A DNA stretch of 64,000 bases from Marinobacterium profundum (GTDB taxonomy: Bacteria; Pseudomonadota; Gammaproteobacteria; Pseudomonadales; Balneatricaceae): positions 16,041 to 80,040 of the forward strand of contig NZ_BCNS01000109.1 of NCBI RefSeq assembly GCF_001528745.1. Reading direction: 5' to 3'. This document shows positions 38,359-45,976 of this stretch, piece after piece. The first letter of the stretch is position 1, and each line of letters starts with the position of its first letter. The translations under genes were made by a program, and so were the position numbers. The notes below the pieces were generated by a model. It was not told the DNA's origin, did no database searches, and worked only from the letters and a program-made list of their open reading frames with translations.

Positions 38359-39951
38359 TTATTGTTTTGCATGCGAAATATGGGAGACCGATTTAATGAT
38401 TGCATTTACCCTGAGATTTTCACCGCTCAGCTCATCCACACTTTTCCCTTCCTGAATCACAATAACGCGGTCAGCACCCTCAACCAGTTCTTCAAACTCG
38501 GAGGAAATCATAAGCACCGCCAAACCGTTATCCGCCAACTCACGAATAAGCAGTTGAATTTCCCGCTTCGCCCCAACATCGATGCCCCGCGTAGGCTCAT
38601 CAAGAATCAATAATTTAGGGTTAGTCGCCATCCAGCGTGCTAATAACACCTTCTGCTGATTACCGCCGGAAAGCTGCGAGATTGGCTGTTCCATTGAACT
38701 GGCTTTTATACCAAGGCGATCCATGTAGCGCGCTACTATTTCTCGCTCTTCAGCTTCAGGAATCAAGCCCCGCCGGGCGAGCCGGGGTAACAGCGCCAGG
38801 GTTAGATTCTCCCGAACCGACAACTGCGGGATAATACCGTCCTGCTTGCGATCTTCAGAGCAAAACCCCAACTGAGCATTAATGGCATCGGTGGGCCGCT
38901 CAAACTCAACTTCACAACCGTCAATAAAGACCTGGCCTTGTTTCTGATCCCGGTCCAGTCCAAAAATGGCCCGTGCAACCTCAGACCGCCCCGCACCCAG
39001 CAACCCGGCCAAACCCAGCACTTCTGCTTTGTGCACCTTAAAAGATACATTTTTGACAGGGCTCGCACCCCCGAGCCCCTCGACCGCCAACATCACTTCA
39101 CCGATCGGCGTTGATTTAGCCGAAAACCCGGTCGTGCCCCCGGCCTCAACATCGTCGATACTGCGCCCGAGCATGCCGGCAACCATATCCAGCTTTGTCA
39201 TTTGGGAAATGTGCTTGCGGTCCACCGTTCGACCATCGCGCATCACAGTTATTTCATCACAGATTTCAAACAACTCATCAAGATGATGACTGACATAAAG
39301 GATGGCAACACCGGATGCCTTTAGCTCTCGAATAACCCCGAACAACACACTGGTTTCGTGGTCGTCCAGTGAAGAGGTCGGCTCATCCATAATCACAATT
39401 CGTGCATCCAGCGCCACAGCCCGCGCAATCGCCACCAGTTGCTGAGTTGCAATATTGAATTCGTTTAGCGGTTTGCGGACATCGAGATCCAGCCCAAAGC
39501 GCCGTAACGTCGACCTGGCATGACTGTGCGCCCGCTTCCAGTCCACCATGCCAAACCGTTTGGGCTCGTGCCCAAGACAGATATTTTCCGTTATCGAACG
39601 GTAGCCGATAAGGTTAACTTCCTGAAATATGGTACTGATCCCTGCGCACTGAGCCTCATGGGGTGACCCATAGGAGACCTTTTCACCCATGAAAAAAATT
39701 TCGCCAGCGTCATGTTTGTAGGCACCGTTGAGAACCTTGATCAAGGTCGATTTTCCGGCACCGTTCTGGCCAATGATGGCATGGACTTCACCCGGCTGAA
39801 TGATTAGCTCGGCATCGGTGAGCGCGGCTATGCCGCCGAAGGATTTATGAATACCCCGCATACACAAAACAGCTTCCTGATCGGAAACTGCGCCCTGCAG
39901 CGCCGCTTGTCCCGCAATGGCTGCGGCCGGGGATAAGTCATGATTAATCAC
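38359..39951 (-). CDS. Sugar ABC transporter ATP-binding protein, YtfR-like (double ABC domain)
   Basis: The 530-residue protein contains two ABC domains. The first has Walker A GQNGAGKST (about 60-68), an FNIATQQLVAIARA signature and VIMDEPTSSLD. The second has the degenerate loop GLLGAGRSE usual for RbsA/MglA/YtfR, SGGNQQKVLLARW and LILDEPTRGIDVG. One polypeptide thus energises the permease pair. The sequence begins with an extra 30-residue Ala-rich segment before the first strand (VLCMRGIHKSFGG). It lies between the binding-protein gene and the permeases. Confidence 0.92.
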   Translation of the reverse strand: MINHDLSPAAAIAGQAALQGAVSDQEAVLCMRGIHKSFGGIAALTDAELIIQPGEVHAIIGQNGAGKSTLIKVLNGAYKHDAGEIFFMGEKVSYGSPHEAQCAGISTIFQEVNLIGYRSITENICLGHEPKRFGMVDWKRAHSHARSTLRRFGLDLDVRKPLNEFNIATQQLVAIARAVALDARIVIMDEPTSSLDDHETSVLFGVIRELKASGVAILYVSHHLDELFEICDEITVMRDGRTVDRKHISQMTKLDMVAGMLGRSIDDVEAGGTTGFSAKSTPIGEVMLAVEGLGGASPVKNVSFKVHKAEVLGLAGLLGAGRSEVARAIFGLDRDQKQGQVFIDGCEVEFERPTDAINAQLGFCSEDRKQDGIIPQLSVRENLTLALLPRLARRGLIPEAEEREIVARYMDRLGIKASSMEQPISQLSGGNQQKVLLARWMATNPKLLILDEPTRGIDVGAKREIQLLIRELADNGLAVLMISSEFEELVEGADRVIVIQEGKSVDELSGENLRVNAIIKSVSHISHAKQ

Positions 39952-39990
39952 GGTAAACTCCTGGGAGTATCCCTAAATGATGGATGTATA

Positions 39991-40015
39991 TGGGAAGGCG
40001 CCAGGCGCCCTCCCA
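39991..40015 (-). promoter_or_regulatory. Hairpin between binding-protein and ATPase genes
   Basis: TGGGAAGGCGCC and GGCGCCCTCCCA form a near-perfect stem in the 100-bp gap after the binding-protein stop. Hairpins at this place in sugar ABC operons commonly protect the upstream message or attenuate transcription so that binding protein is made in excess. That role is inferred. Confidence 0.5.
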
Positions 40016-40051
40016 CTCACTAGCCGCTCTGGGCGGCGGGCATCATGCTGA

Positions 40052-41014
40052 TTAATAGGCTTCGTCTATATGCTTGGCAGCGTTATCGATAGTGAATATT
40101 CGATCGGAAACACGCACCCAGGGCTCAATGGTTTCACCGCCGACGTAGCGCTTTAATGTGGCACAGGCCAGGGGACCAAAGAACGGGCTGGATTCAACCG
40201 TCAACGCCATTTTCCCGTCGATAATTGCCTGCAGCGCATCACGGGTCCCGTCAATGGAGACAATAAGAACATCAGTGCCTGGCTTGCGGCCGGACGCTTC
40301 CAGCGCCTGAATTGCACCAATCGCCATTTCATCATTGTGGGCATAAATGACATTAACATCCGGGTGGGACTGCAACAGTGTTTCCGTTACCTTGCGTCCC
40401 TTGTCGCGCGCAAAGTCACCGGACTGGGAAGCCAGGATTGTCATACCCGCGTGTTTGGCAATTTCATCATCGAAGCCTTTTCTGCGATCATTCGCAGGCG
40501 ATGATCCAGTGGTTCCCTCCAGCTCGATAATCTTCGCCTGCCCGCCGGTGTTTTCAATCAGCCACTGGGCAGCCAACTGACCCTGTTCGATAAAGTTTGA
40601 ACCCAGAAATGACACATAGTCACGACCCGCTTGCGCGACCTTGGCATCGACACTCCGGTCAACCAAAAAGACGGGAATACCCTGGGATTTAGCCCGCATG
40701 ACGGCCGGTAGCAGCGGTCTTTCTTCACGCGGCGGCAAAAAGATAACATCCACTTGCTGGGCAATCATGGAATCCACGTCCGAAACCTGTTTGGCAGCAG
40801 AGCCTGCCGCATCTGTATAGACAAGGTCCCAGTTGCAGCTCAGTGCAGCCTCTTTAAAACTCTTGGTTTCGGCGATACGCCAAGGGTTATTACTTTCAGA
40901 TTGGGCGAAACCGACCTTGTAGCGCTCCTTTTGCTCCAGTACAGGCAGACCCGCACTAACCATGCTCGAGAAAAGCGCTGCTGTTGCGGTTAACGTAATA
41001 ATTTTATTTATCAT
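40052..41014 (-). CDS. Periplasmic sugar-binding protein, YtfQ-like
   Basis: A 320-residue type I periplasmic binding protein with signal peptide (residues 1-21). The mature part follows E. coli YtfQ: KVGFAQSESNNPWRIAETKS, FLPPREERPLLPAVMRAKS, IPVFLVDRSVD, IIELEGTTGSSPANDRRKGF, SQSGDFARDKGRKV, VIYAHNDEMAIGAIQALEA and IVSIDGTRDALQAI. YtfQ binds galactofuranose, so an aldopentose or hexofuranose is the best guess, but the ligand could differ. GGAG lies eight bases before the ATG. Three palindromes lie in the long upstream region. Confidence 0.9.
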   Translation of the reverse strand: MINKIITLTATAALFSSMVSAGLPVLEQKERYKVGFAQSESNNPWRIAETKSFKEAALSCNWDLVYTDAAGSAAKQVSDVDSMIAQQVDVIFLPPREERPLLPAVMRAKSQGIPVFLVDRSVDAKVAQAGRDYVSFLGSNFIEQGQLAAQWLIENTGGQAKIIELEGTTGSSPANDRRKGFDDEIAKHAGMTILASQSGDFARDKGRKVTETLLQSHPDVNVIYAHNDEMAIGAIQALEASGRKPGTDVLIVSIDGTRDALQAIIDGKMALTVESSPFFGPLACATLKRYVGGETIEPWVRVSDRIFTIDNAAKHIDEAY

Positions 41015-41217
41015 TGTTATATCTCCAGTGTTGTTGTTATAAAGAGCTATTTATAAAATTAACGACCTCTGCTTAAAAACGTAAACAGTCCCTCCCAGGC
41101 CCTGAAATTACGCCACGTAAGACAATATCTATTAGCCATGAAAATGGTAAAAACCATCTATAGACTGAGATACTCCTTTAATTGAAATTTAAAAAACATC
41201 AAATAAATTTTTTCTGC

Positions 41218-41232
41218 TAATCCGTCGGATTA
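41218..41232. promoter_or_regulatory. 15-bp operator-like palindrome
   Basis: TAATCCGTCGGATTA has perfect 7-base arms around one base, about 205 bp upstream of the binding-protein start. Its size and symmetry suit a dimeric repressor site. No regulator gene is adjacent to name it. Confidence 0.4.
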
Positions 41233-41279
41233 ACACCCGCAAAAGCCCTATGCCGGCTACTTACATTACAAAAATTAGA

Positions 41280-41317
41280 AATACTCATAATTTAAACCGG
41301 TTTAAATTATGAGTATT
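41280..41317. promoter_or_regulatory. Perfect 38-bp palindrome with LacI-type core
   Basis: Two 19-base arms meet at the centre CC|GG without a spacer; the inner part is AATTTAAACCGGTTTAAATT. The AAACCGGTTT core, symmetric about a central CG, is the style of LacI/GalR-family operators. A related site lies 87 bp away. Zero loop makes an RNA hairpin terminator unlikely. It probably controls the sugar-transport operon. Confidence 0.6.
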
Positions 41318-41375
41318 AAAAAAGGACTCCTGATACTGCCCTTCTAACATGAGTATTCATTCGGCTCTGCGTTAA

Positions 41376-41395
41376 AATTTAAACCGGTTGAAATT
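41376..41395. promoter_or_regulatory. Second LacI-type operator-like site
   Basis: ATTTAAACCGGTTGAAAT repeats the core of the 38-bp palindrome with one broken pair. Centre-to-centre distance is 87 bp, close to 8.3 helical turns, so looping between the two is conceivable. The 630-bp gap 41015-41644 otherwise holds the 15-bp palindrome, a short ATGGT/ACCAT hairpin at 41144 and a MITE end. Confidence 0.5.
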
Positions 41396-41600
41396 CATAA
41401 TCAAAACTTACAGGCAAGACATGGTCATGTCAACTGGTAGAGGAAAGACTTTTGCAACCAGAGCCCATACCTCACCACTGATCGAACGCCAATTTCCTCT
41501 ACAGGCCCTAATGCAACTGATGCAAACAATGGGTTTAGAGCCACTACTGCATGACACTCAGGTCCAACAAGCTCAATGCCCCATAGACGCCAACAGCCCG

Positions 41601-41630
41601 CTAGGAGGCTGTCCGACAATACTCAACCTA
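41601..41630. mobile_element. Truncated end of MITE family 1
   Basis: CTAG followed by GAGGCTGTCCGACAATACTC and AACCTA matches the left end of the copy at 34197 exactly, then the match stops abruptly. No matching right end lies nearby, so the rest was deleted. The break lies next to the membrane-protein gene at 41645. Confidence 0.75.
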
Positions 41631-41644
41631 ACCCGCAAGAACCA

Positions 41645-41962
41645 TCACTTGTCCGCATCGCTCTTGTTCGACAACTGCCCCAGCACATAGCCTGCGATAC
41701 CGCTCAGAATGGCACCGGTGATGTTTCCTTCCAACCGGCCCGCCAGACTTAGCACCACTGTGGCCGCAATCACACCCATCACTGTCACGGTTTTAAAAAA
41801 CGACGGGCTGCGCAGTATATCCATGATGTTTTCCTTGGAATTAGCCACTGCGCGCCAGAACAGCCCCCACATCACCACCAGCCCCACCGTTGCCAGTACC
41901 GCCAGCCCCGCGATGTACTCGGGACTCAGCGCCACCACATCAATCACTGCTTGCGCCTCCAT
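41645..41962 (-). CDS. Small two-helix membrane protein of unknown function
   Basis: The 105-residue product has hydrophobic segments at about 13-36 and 58-95 and a short charged end (LSNKSDADK). It lacks a signal cleavage site. I do not recognise the family; size and topology recall holin-like or small channel proteins but no specific motif supports that. It is isolated from catA by a strong terminator and abuts a MITE end on its 3' side. Confidence 0.6.
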   Translation of the reverse strand: MEAQAVIDVVALSPEYIAGLAVLATVGLVVMWGLFWRAVANSKENIMDILRSPSFFKTVTVMGVIAATVVLSLAGRLEGNITGAILSGIAGYVLGQLSNKSDADK

Positions 41963-42125
41963 ACCTTTATCCTCTGCTGCATTGCCGCTGCATAGCGGTC
42001 ACCCAAGACCGTAAACATGGCGAAGTCTGGCGCAGATTGAAGCGATCGGCGAGTTTTGCTGGCATTCGCAGGCCAGAGAAGACTGTAAATCCCTGCGCAC
42101 GCGGCATACGTACGTCCCTATACGT

Positions 42126-42157
42126 AAAAACGGCCGCGCTGGTGGGCGCGGCCGTTT
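42126..42157 (-). terminator. Strong terminator downstream of catA
   Basis: AAAACGGCCGCGC and GCGCGGCCGTTTT pair perfectly around a six-base loop, with a run of T on the minus strand. It closes the catBCA operon, 54 bases after the catA stop. Confidence 0.9.
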
Positions 42158-42180
42158 TCGATGGCGCATCAAGACTGTCT

Positions 42181-42202
42181 GGCCGGTACTTGGGTACCGG
42201 CC
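42181..42202 (-). terminator. Second hairpin just after catA
   Basis: GGCCGGTAC-TTGG-GTACCGGCC is a perfect 9-bp stem only 9 bases beyond the catA stop. Without a T run it more likely blocks 3' exonucleases than terminates. Confidence 0.55.
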
Positions 42203-42210
42203 GGCTGGAC

Positions 42211-43140
42211 TTAGTCCTGCAGTACGCGCGGACGCTTGCTGCGCTGCTCGGCATCCGGTGCTGCCGCTTTCTGCAGCTGGAAGTCGAAATCCAGCTCAGC
42301 AAAAGAACCTTCAATACCACGGTCTTTGGCAGCGGCGGCATCGTCGATGAAGCGGATATCACCGACTAGACCATCGCGGGTAGCGTAAGCGAAGTCGTCC
42401 CACAGGAACTTGTCGCCAGCCAGGTTGATCTGGGTGGTCAGGTGACGGTGACCCGGTGCCGACACGAAGAAGTGCACGTGCGCCGGGCGCTGACCGTGAC
42501 GGCCGAGCTGAGTCAGAACTTCCTGGGTGGTGCCTTCTGGCGGGCAACCGTAACCGGAGGGCACTATGCTGCGCACACGGTAGCGACCTTCAGCATCGGT
42601 GATGATACGACGACGCAGGTTAAACTCGGACTGGGTGGAGTCGAAGTAGGAGTAGGTGCCATTGGTGTTGGCGTGCCAGATATCGACCACGGCGCCGGCC
42701 ACAGGCGTGCCATCGGTATCCAGAATACGCCCCTGCAGGAACATCACAGTACCGGGATCTGTACCGTCGTCCATGCGCGCTTCACCTTCGGACATAGGTG
42801 CGCCAGCCACGTAGAGCGGGCCTTCGATGGTACGCGGCGTACCGCCGGTGTGGCCGTCTGCAGCATCCTGGGCATCCAGCAACAGATCGAAGTAGTGCTC
42901 CAGACCCAGACCCGGCACCAGCAGGCCAGCTTCGCTGCCGGCGCCCATGCGGTTGAGGTAATCAACGCCTTTCCAGAACTCATCCTGGGTGACTTCAAGG
43001 TCTTCAATGATCTTGGCGGCATCGTTGACAATGCGCAGGATCAGCTGCTTCATCCGTGGGTTACCCTGTTCATTGTCCAGGCCTGCGGCCTTGTTGAACA
43101 GATCCTGTACCTGGTCGGTGTGAGCCAATTTAATGGTCAT
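42211..43140 (-). CDS. catA: Catechol 1,2-dioxygenase
   Basis: The 309-residue intradiol dioxygenase opens catechol to cis,cis-muconate. The Fe(III) ligands are visible: Tyr163 (GTYSYFD), Tyr197 (PSGYGCPPEG), His221 and His223 (RPAHVHFFVSAPGH). The N-terminal helical linker domain for dimerisation and lipid binding is present. It is the last gene of catB-catC-catA, with a 43-bp gap after catC. The length matches characterised CatA proteins. Confidence 0.95.
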   Translation of the reverse strand: MTIKLAHTDQVQDLFNKAAGLDNEQGNPRMKQLILRIVNDAAKIIEDLEVTQDEFWKGVDYLNRMGAGSEAGLLVPGLGLEHYFDLLLDAQDAADGHTGGTPRTIEGPLYVAGAPMSEGEARMDDGTDPGTVMFLQGRILDTDGTPVAGAVVDIWHANTNGTYSYFDSTQSEFNLRRRIITDAEGRYRVRSIVPSGYGCPPEGTTQEVLTQLGRHGQRPAHVHFFVSAPGHRHLTTQINLAGDKFLWDDFAYATRDGLVGDIRFIDDAAAAKDRGIEGSFAELDFDFQLQKAAAPDAEQRSKRPRVLQD

Positions 43141-43183
43141 GATGCATTCCTCACTTCTTATTTAATTAGGGTAGTAGTTCGAC

Positions 43184-43474
43184 TTAACGGTCATCGGCAT
43201 GGATGGACGAAGCGTGGCGGCAAAGTGCCTCGACTTCGATATCCATATAGGGAAACAGCGGCAGCTGCATCAGGATATCGTGCAGTTCCTGGGTGCTGTC
43301 GACATCAAACAGGCTGTAGTTGGCGTACTGGCCGGCGATACGCCACAGGTGGCGCCACTTGCCCTCGTGCTGCAGGCGTTGTGCCAGAGCTTTCTCTTCA
43401 GCCTTGATCAGCTCGATTTTGGCCGGATCTATGTCCAGGGGGATATTGACGGTCATTTTTACGTGAAACAGCAT
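43184..43474 (-). CDS. catC: Muconolactone delta-isomerase
   Basis: A 96-residue protein beginning MLFHVKMTVNIPLD and containing EGKWRHLWRIAGQYANYSLF, the conserved CatC core. It converts muconolactone to 3-oxoadipate enol-lactone as a decamer. It is 23 bp after catB in the operon. Length and motifs are standard. Confidence 0.95.
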   Translation of the reverse strand: MLFHVKMTVNIPLDIDPAKIELIKAEEKALAQRLQHEGKWRHLWRIAGQYANYSLFDVDSTQELHDILMQLPLFPYMDIEVEALCRHASSIHADDR

Positions 43475-43497
43475 TTATAGTATCTCCTGGGAAATGG

Positions 43498-44619
43498 TTA
43501 TTTGCGGCTGAAGAACGCCAGACGCTCTTCATCGAGGGTCAGACCGATGCCCGGCGTGCGGGGCACTTCCAGCTGGAAATCACGGTATACCGGCGGCTCA
43601 TTGACGATGTCTTCGGTCAGCAGCAGCGGGCCAAACAGCTCGGTGTGCCAGGTCAGTTTTTTCAGCGTCAGGAAGGCATGGGCGGCTGCCAGCGAGCCAA
43701 CGCTGCCCTCCAGCATAGTCGCGCCGTAAAGGCCGATACCGGCGGCCTCAGCGATGGCTGCGGTACGCAGCACTGCCCGTGGGCCACCGTTCTTGGCAAT
43801 CTTGAGGGCAAACACCGAGGCCGCGCCTTCGGCCGCCAGATTAAAGGCATCCTCGACGCACTCGATGGACTCGTCCGCCATAATCGGCGCCGGGCTGCGC
43901 TGGTTCAGGCGTACCTGACCGCTGCGATTGTTGCGTGAAATGGGCTGTTCGATCAGATCGATACCGTTGTCACCCAGCTCCTGGCAAGCGCGGATAGCCA
44001 CCGCCTCATCCCAGGCCTGATTGACGTCGACACGCACCGAGCCGCGGTCCCCCAGAGCCTTCTTGATGGCGATCACATGCTTGAGATCGCGGCTGACTTC
44101 GTTGGCGCCAATCTTGAGCTTGAAGACACGGTGCCTGCGAATATCCAGCATGTGTTCGGCTTCGGCGATATCCTTTTCAGTGTTGCCACTGGCCAGGGTC
44201 CAGGCGACCTCCAGAGAGTCGCGCACGCGCCCGCCCAGCAGTTCGCTCACCGCCATACCCAGACGCTTGCCCTGGGCATCCAGCAGTGCCGTCTCGATAC
44301 CGGACTTGGCAAAGGTATTGCCCTTGATGGTACGATCCAGGCGCTGCATGGCGGCATTGACGTTACTGGCATCCTGCCCTATCAGCAGGGGGGCGAAGAA
44401 ACGGTCAATATTGGTCTTCATGCTGTCCGGGCTTTCGTTGCCATAGGCCAGACCGCCAATGGTAGTGGCCTCGCCTATACCTTCAATACCGTCGGCGCAG
44501 CGGATGCGCACAATCACCAGAGTCTGGTGCTGCATGGTGTGCATGGCCAGCTGATGCGGACGTATGGTTGGCAGATCAACGATGATGGTTTCAACCGACT
44601 CTATCGCACTAGAAATCAT
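43498..44619 (-). CDS. catB: Muconate cycloisomerase
   Basis: The enzyme belongs to the enolase superfamily and lactonises cis,cis-muconate. The KxK acid/base motif is VFKLKIG (about 167-171 from this start), metal ligands follow in VDVNQAWDE, LIEQP and MADESIE, and a conserved TMLEGSVG ends the barrel. I place the start at ATG 44619, giving 373 residues as in Pseudomonas CatB; an in-frame GTG at 44631 has no ribosome-binding site. It is the first gene of catBCA and is divergent from catR. Confidence 0.94.
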   Translation of the reverse strand: MISSAIESVETIIVDLPTIRPHQLAMHTMQHQTLVIVRIRCADGIEGIGEATTIGGLAYGNESPDSMKTNIDRFFAPLLIGQDASNVNAAMQRLDRTIKGNTFAKSGIETALLDAQGKRLGMAVSELLGGRVRDSLEVAWTLASGNTEKDIAEAEHMLDIRRHRVFKLKIGANEVSRDLKHVIAIKKALGDRGSVRVDVNQAWDEAVAIRACQELGDNGIDLIEQPISRNNRSGQVRLNQRSPAPIMADESIECVEDAFNLAAEGAASVFALKIAKNGGPRAVLRTAAIAEAAGIGLYGATMLEGSVGSLAAAHAFLTLKKLTWHTELFGPLLLTEDIVNEPPVYRDFQLEVPRTPGIGLTLDEERLAFFSRK

Positions 44620-44705
44620 TTCAATACCCACTCGGTTCTAAACTTGCTTGAACCGATACTGACCTGAAAAAACGTCGGACTCCAATATTGAATTTGTCTG
44701 GTACT

Positions 44706-44720
44706 ATACTCAGCAGGTAT
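44706..44720. promoter_or_regulatory. CatR-type LysR binding site between catB and catR
   Basis: ATAC-TCAGCAG-GTAT, an interrupted dyad with the T-N11-A signature of LysR-type regulators, lies in the 130-bp divergent region, 30 bases before the catR start and about 87 before catB. That is the expected place for the activating site to which CatR binds with muconate. Confidence 0.65.
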
Positions 44721-44749
44721 GGAAAGTCACTCGCCGCTATGGAGGCTCA

Positions 44750-45670
44750 ATGGAACTGCGTCATCTGCGTTATTTCCAGGTACTGGCCCAGACACTCAAC
44801 TTCACCCGCGCCGCCGAATTGCTGCACATCGCCCAGCCACCGCTGAGCAGACAGATACAGCAACTCGAAGAAGAACTGGGGGTGACCCTCATTGAGCGCA
44901 GCCGACCACTGCGCCTGACCGAGGCCGGGCGCTTCTTCCATGAGCACTCCAGTGCCCTGCTCGAGCAGTTGACCAAGGTCTGCGACAATACCCAGCGCAT
45001 TGGCCAGGGCCGCAAACGCTGGATGGGAATCGGCTTTGCGCCCTCTACTCTCTATGGCGTGCTGCCGCAGCTAATCAGCCGTCTGCGCGGCGATGAGGGT
45101 ATTGAACTGGGCCTGAGCGAGCTCACCACCGTGCAGCAGGTTGAGGCCCTCAAGGCCGGGCGCATCGACATCGCCTTTGGCCGTATCCATATTGCCGACC
45201 CCAGCATCCTCCAGATCGTGCTGACCGAAGATCCACTGGTCGCGGCGCTGCCCGCCAACCACCCGCTGCAGGGCAAGACAATTTGTCTTGCGGATCTTGC
45301 CCGCGAACCCTTCGTGCTCTACCCCGGCAATCCGCGCCCCAGCTACGCCGATCATGTGCTGCAGCTGTTTGCCCGCCATAGCCTGCGGCTGGATGTGGTG
45401 CAGTGGACCAACGAAATGCAGACCGCCATCGGCCTGGTCGCCGCGGGCATAGGCGTGACCCTGGTACCTTCTTCTGTACAGCAGCAGCACCGCCAGGACG
45501 TCCACTACATACCGCTACAGGAACAGGACGCCACCTCCCCCATCATCCTTAGTCTGCGCGCCAGCGACAGCTCTCCGCTGGTCAGCCATTGCCGGGAACT
45601 GATTGGGGAGTTTTTGGAAGAAGATGGTACGCCAACCGACAGTCCACCTGCTCAAGATCCTACGAGATGA
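44750..45670 (+). CDS. catR: LysR-type regulator CatR
   Basis: The 306-residue protein starts MELRHLRYFQVLAQTLNFTRAAELLHIAQPPLSRQI, read here as MELRHLRYFQVLAQTLNFT plus RAAELLHIAQPPLSRQI, the CatR/BenM-type winged HTH, followed by the LysR substrate domain (about 90-295) with PSYADHVLQLF. CatR activates catBCA with cis,cis-muconate as inducer and represses its own gene. Location and orientation beside catB support the assignment strongly. Confidence 0.92.
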   Translation: MELRHLRYFQVLAQTLNFTRAAELLHIAQPPLSRQIQQLEEELGVTLIERSRPLRLTEAGRFFHEHSSALLEQLTKVCDNTQRIGQGRKRWMGIGFAPSTLYGVLPQLISRLRGDEGIELGLSELTTVQQVEALKAGRIDIAFGRIHIADPSILQIVLTEDPLVAALPANHPLQGKTICLADLAREPFVLYPGNPRPSYADHVLQLFARHSLRLDVVQWTNEMQTAIGLVAAGIGVTLVPSSVQQQHRQDVHYIPLQEQDATSPIILSLRASDSSPLVSHCRELIGEFLEEDGTPTDSPPAQDPTR

Positions 45671-45731
45671 CACAACCTGCACTGCGCTATCCGGGCTACA
45701 GGTCGTTTTCCTCAACCTATTACTGGCTGAA

Positions 45732-45893
45732 GCTATTAACCCGGTGGACAAATAGGTTCCCTCCCTATTTGTCCGTCACGCCAGAAAAACTAGCGCAAGT
45801 GCATGGACTTGCTGGTTTTTCTGGCGTTCGCATTGGCCTGCGGCCAATGATGAAGCATCCCTGCTTCATGTATTAACCCGCCGGGTTAATAGC
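45732..45893. repeat. Array of nested perfect hairpins (162 bp)
   Basis: An outer pair GCTATTAACCCGG (45732-45744) and CCGGGTTAATAGC (45881-45893) encloses four hairpins: GGACAAATAGG/CCTATTTGTCC (45746-45774), ACGCCAGAAAAAC/GTTTTTCTGGCGT (45778-45827, with an inner GCAAGT/ACTTGC), CATTGGCC/GGCCAATG (45831-45849) and ATGAAGCA/TGCTTCAT (45850-45869). The right outer arm can also fold locally as TATTAACCC-GCC-GGGTTAATA (45871-45891). All arms are perfect. No ORF fits. It fills most of the 306-bp gap between catR and the sulfatase terminator. Confidence 0.8.
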
Positions 45894-45914
45894 CAGCATT
45901 CGTACACACCAAAA

Positions 45915-45950
45915 AACACAAGGCCGGGGATATGTCCCCGGCCTTGTGTT
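45915..45950. terminator. Bidirectional terminator between catR and sulfatase
   Basis: AACACAAGGCCGGGGA and TCCCCGGCCTTGTGTT form a perfect 16-bp stem with loop TATG, flanked by A6 and TTTT. It serves both converging genes. A diverged copy lies at 51663-51695. Confidence 0.9.
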
Positions 45951-45976
45951 TTCAGGAAAACCGCCCCCTGATCAGA

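Noticed and set aside
41280..41317. Palindrome as a rho-independent terminator
   Set aside because: The arms meet with no loop and are AT-rich, and no gene ends nearby; an operator is more likely.
41388..41690. 100-codon plus-strand ORF behind the operator-like sites
   Set aside because: It runs through a MITE stub into the antisense of the membrane-protein gene, and its sequence has no domain features. I looked for a truncated LacI start and did not find one.
45732..45893. Integron attC site or tRNA-like gene
   Set aside because: No RYYYAAC/GTTRRRY core sites, no integrase, and no tRNA arms or CCA end; the hairpins have unrelated sequences.
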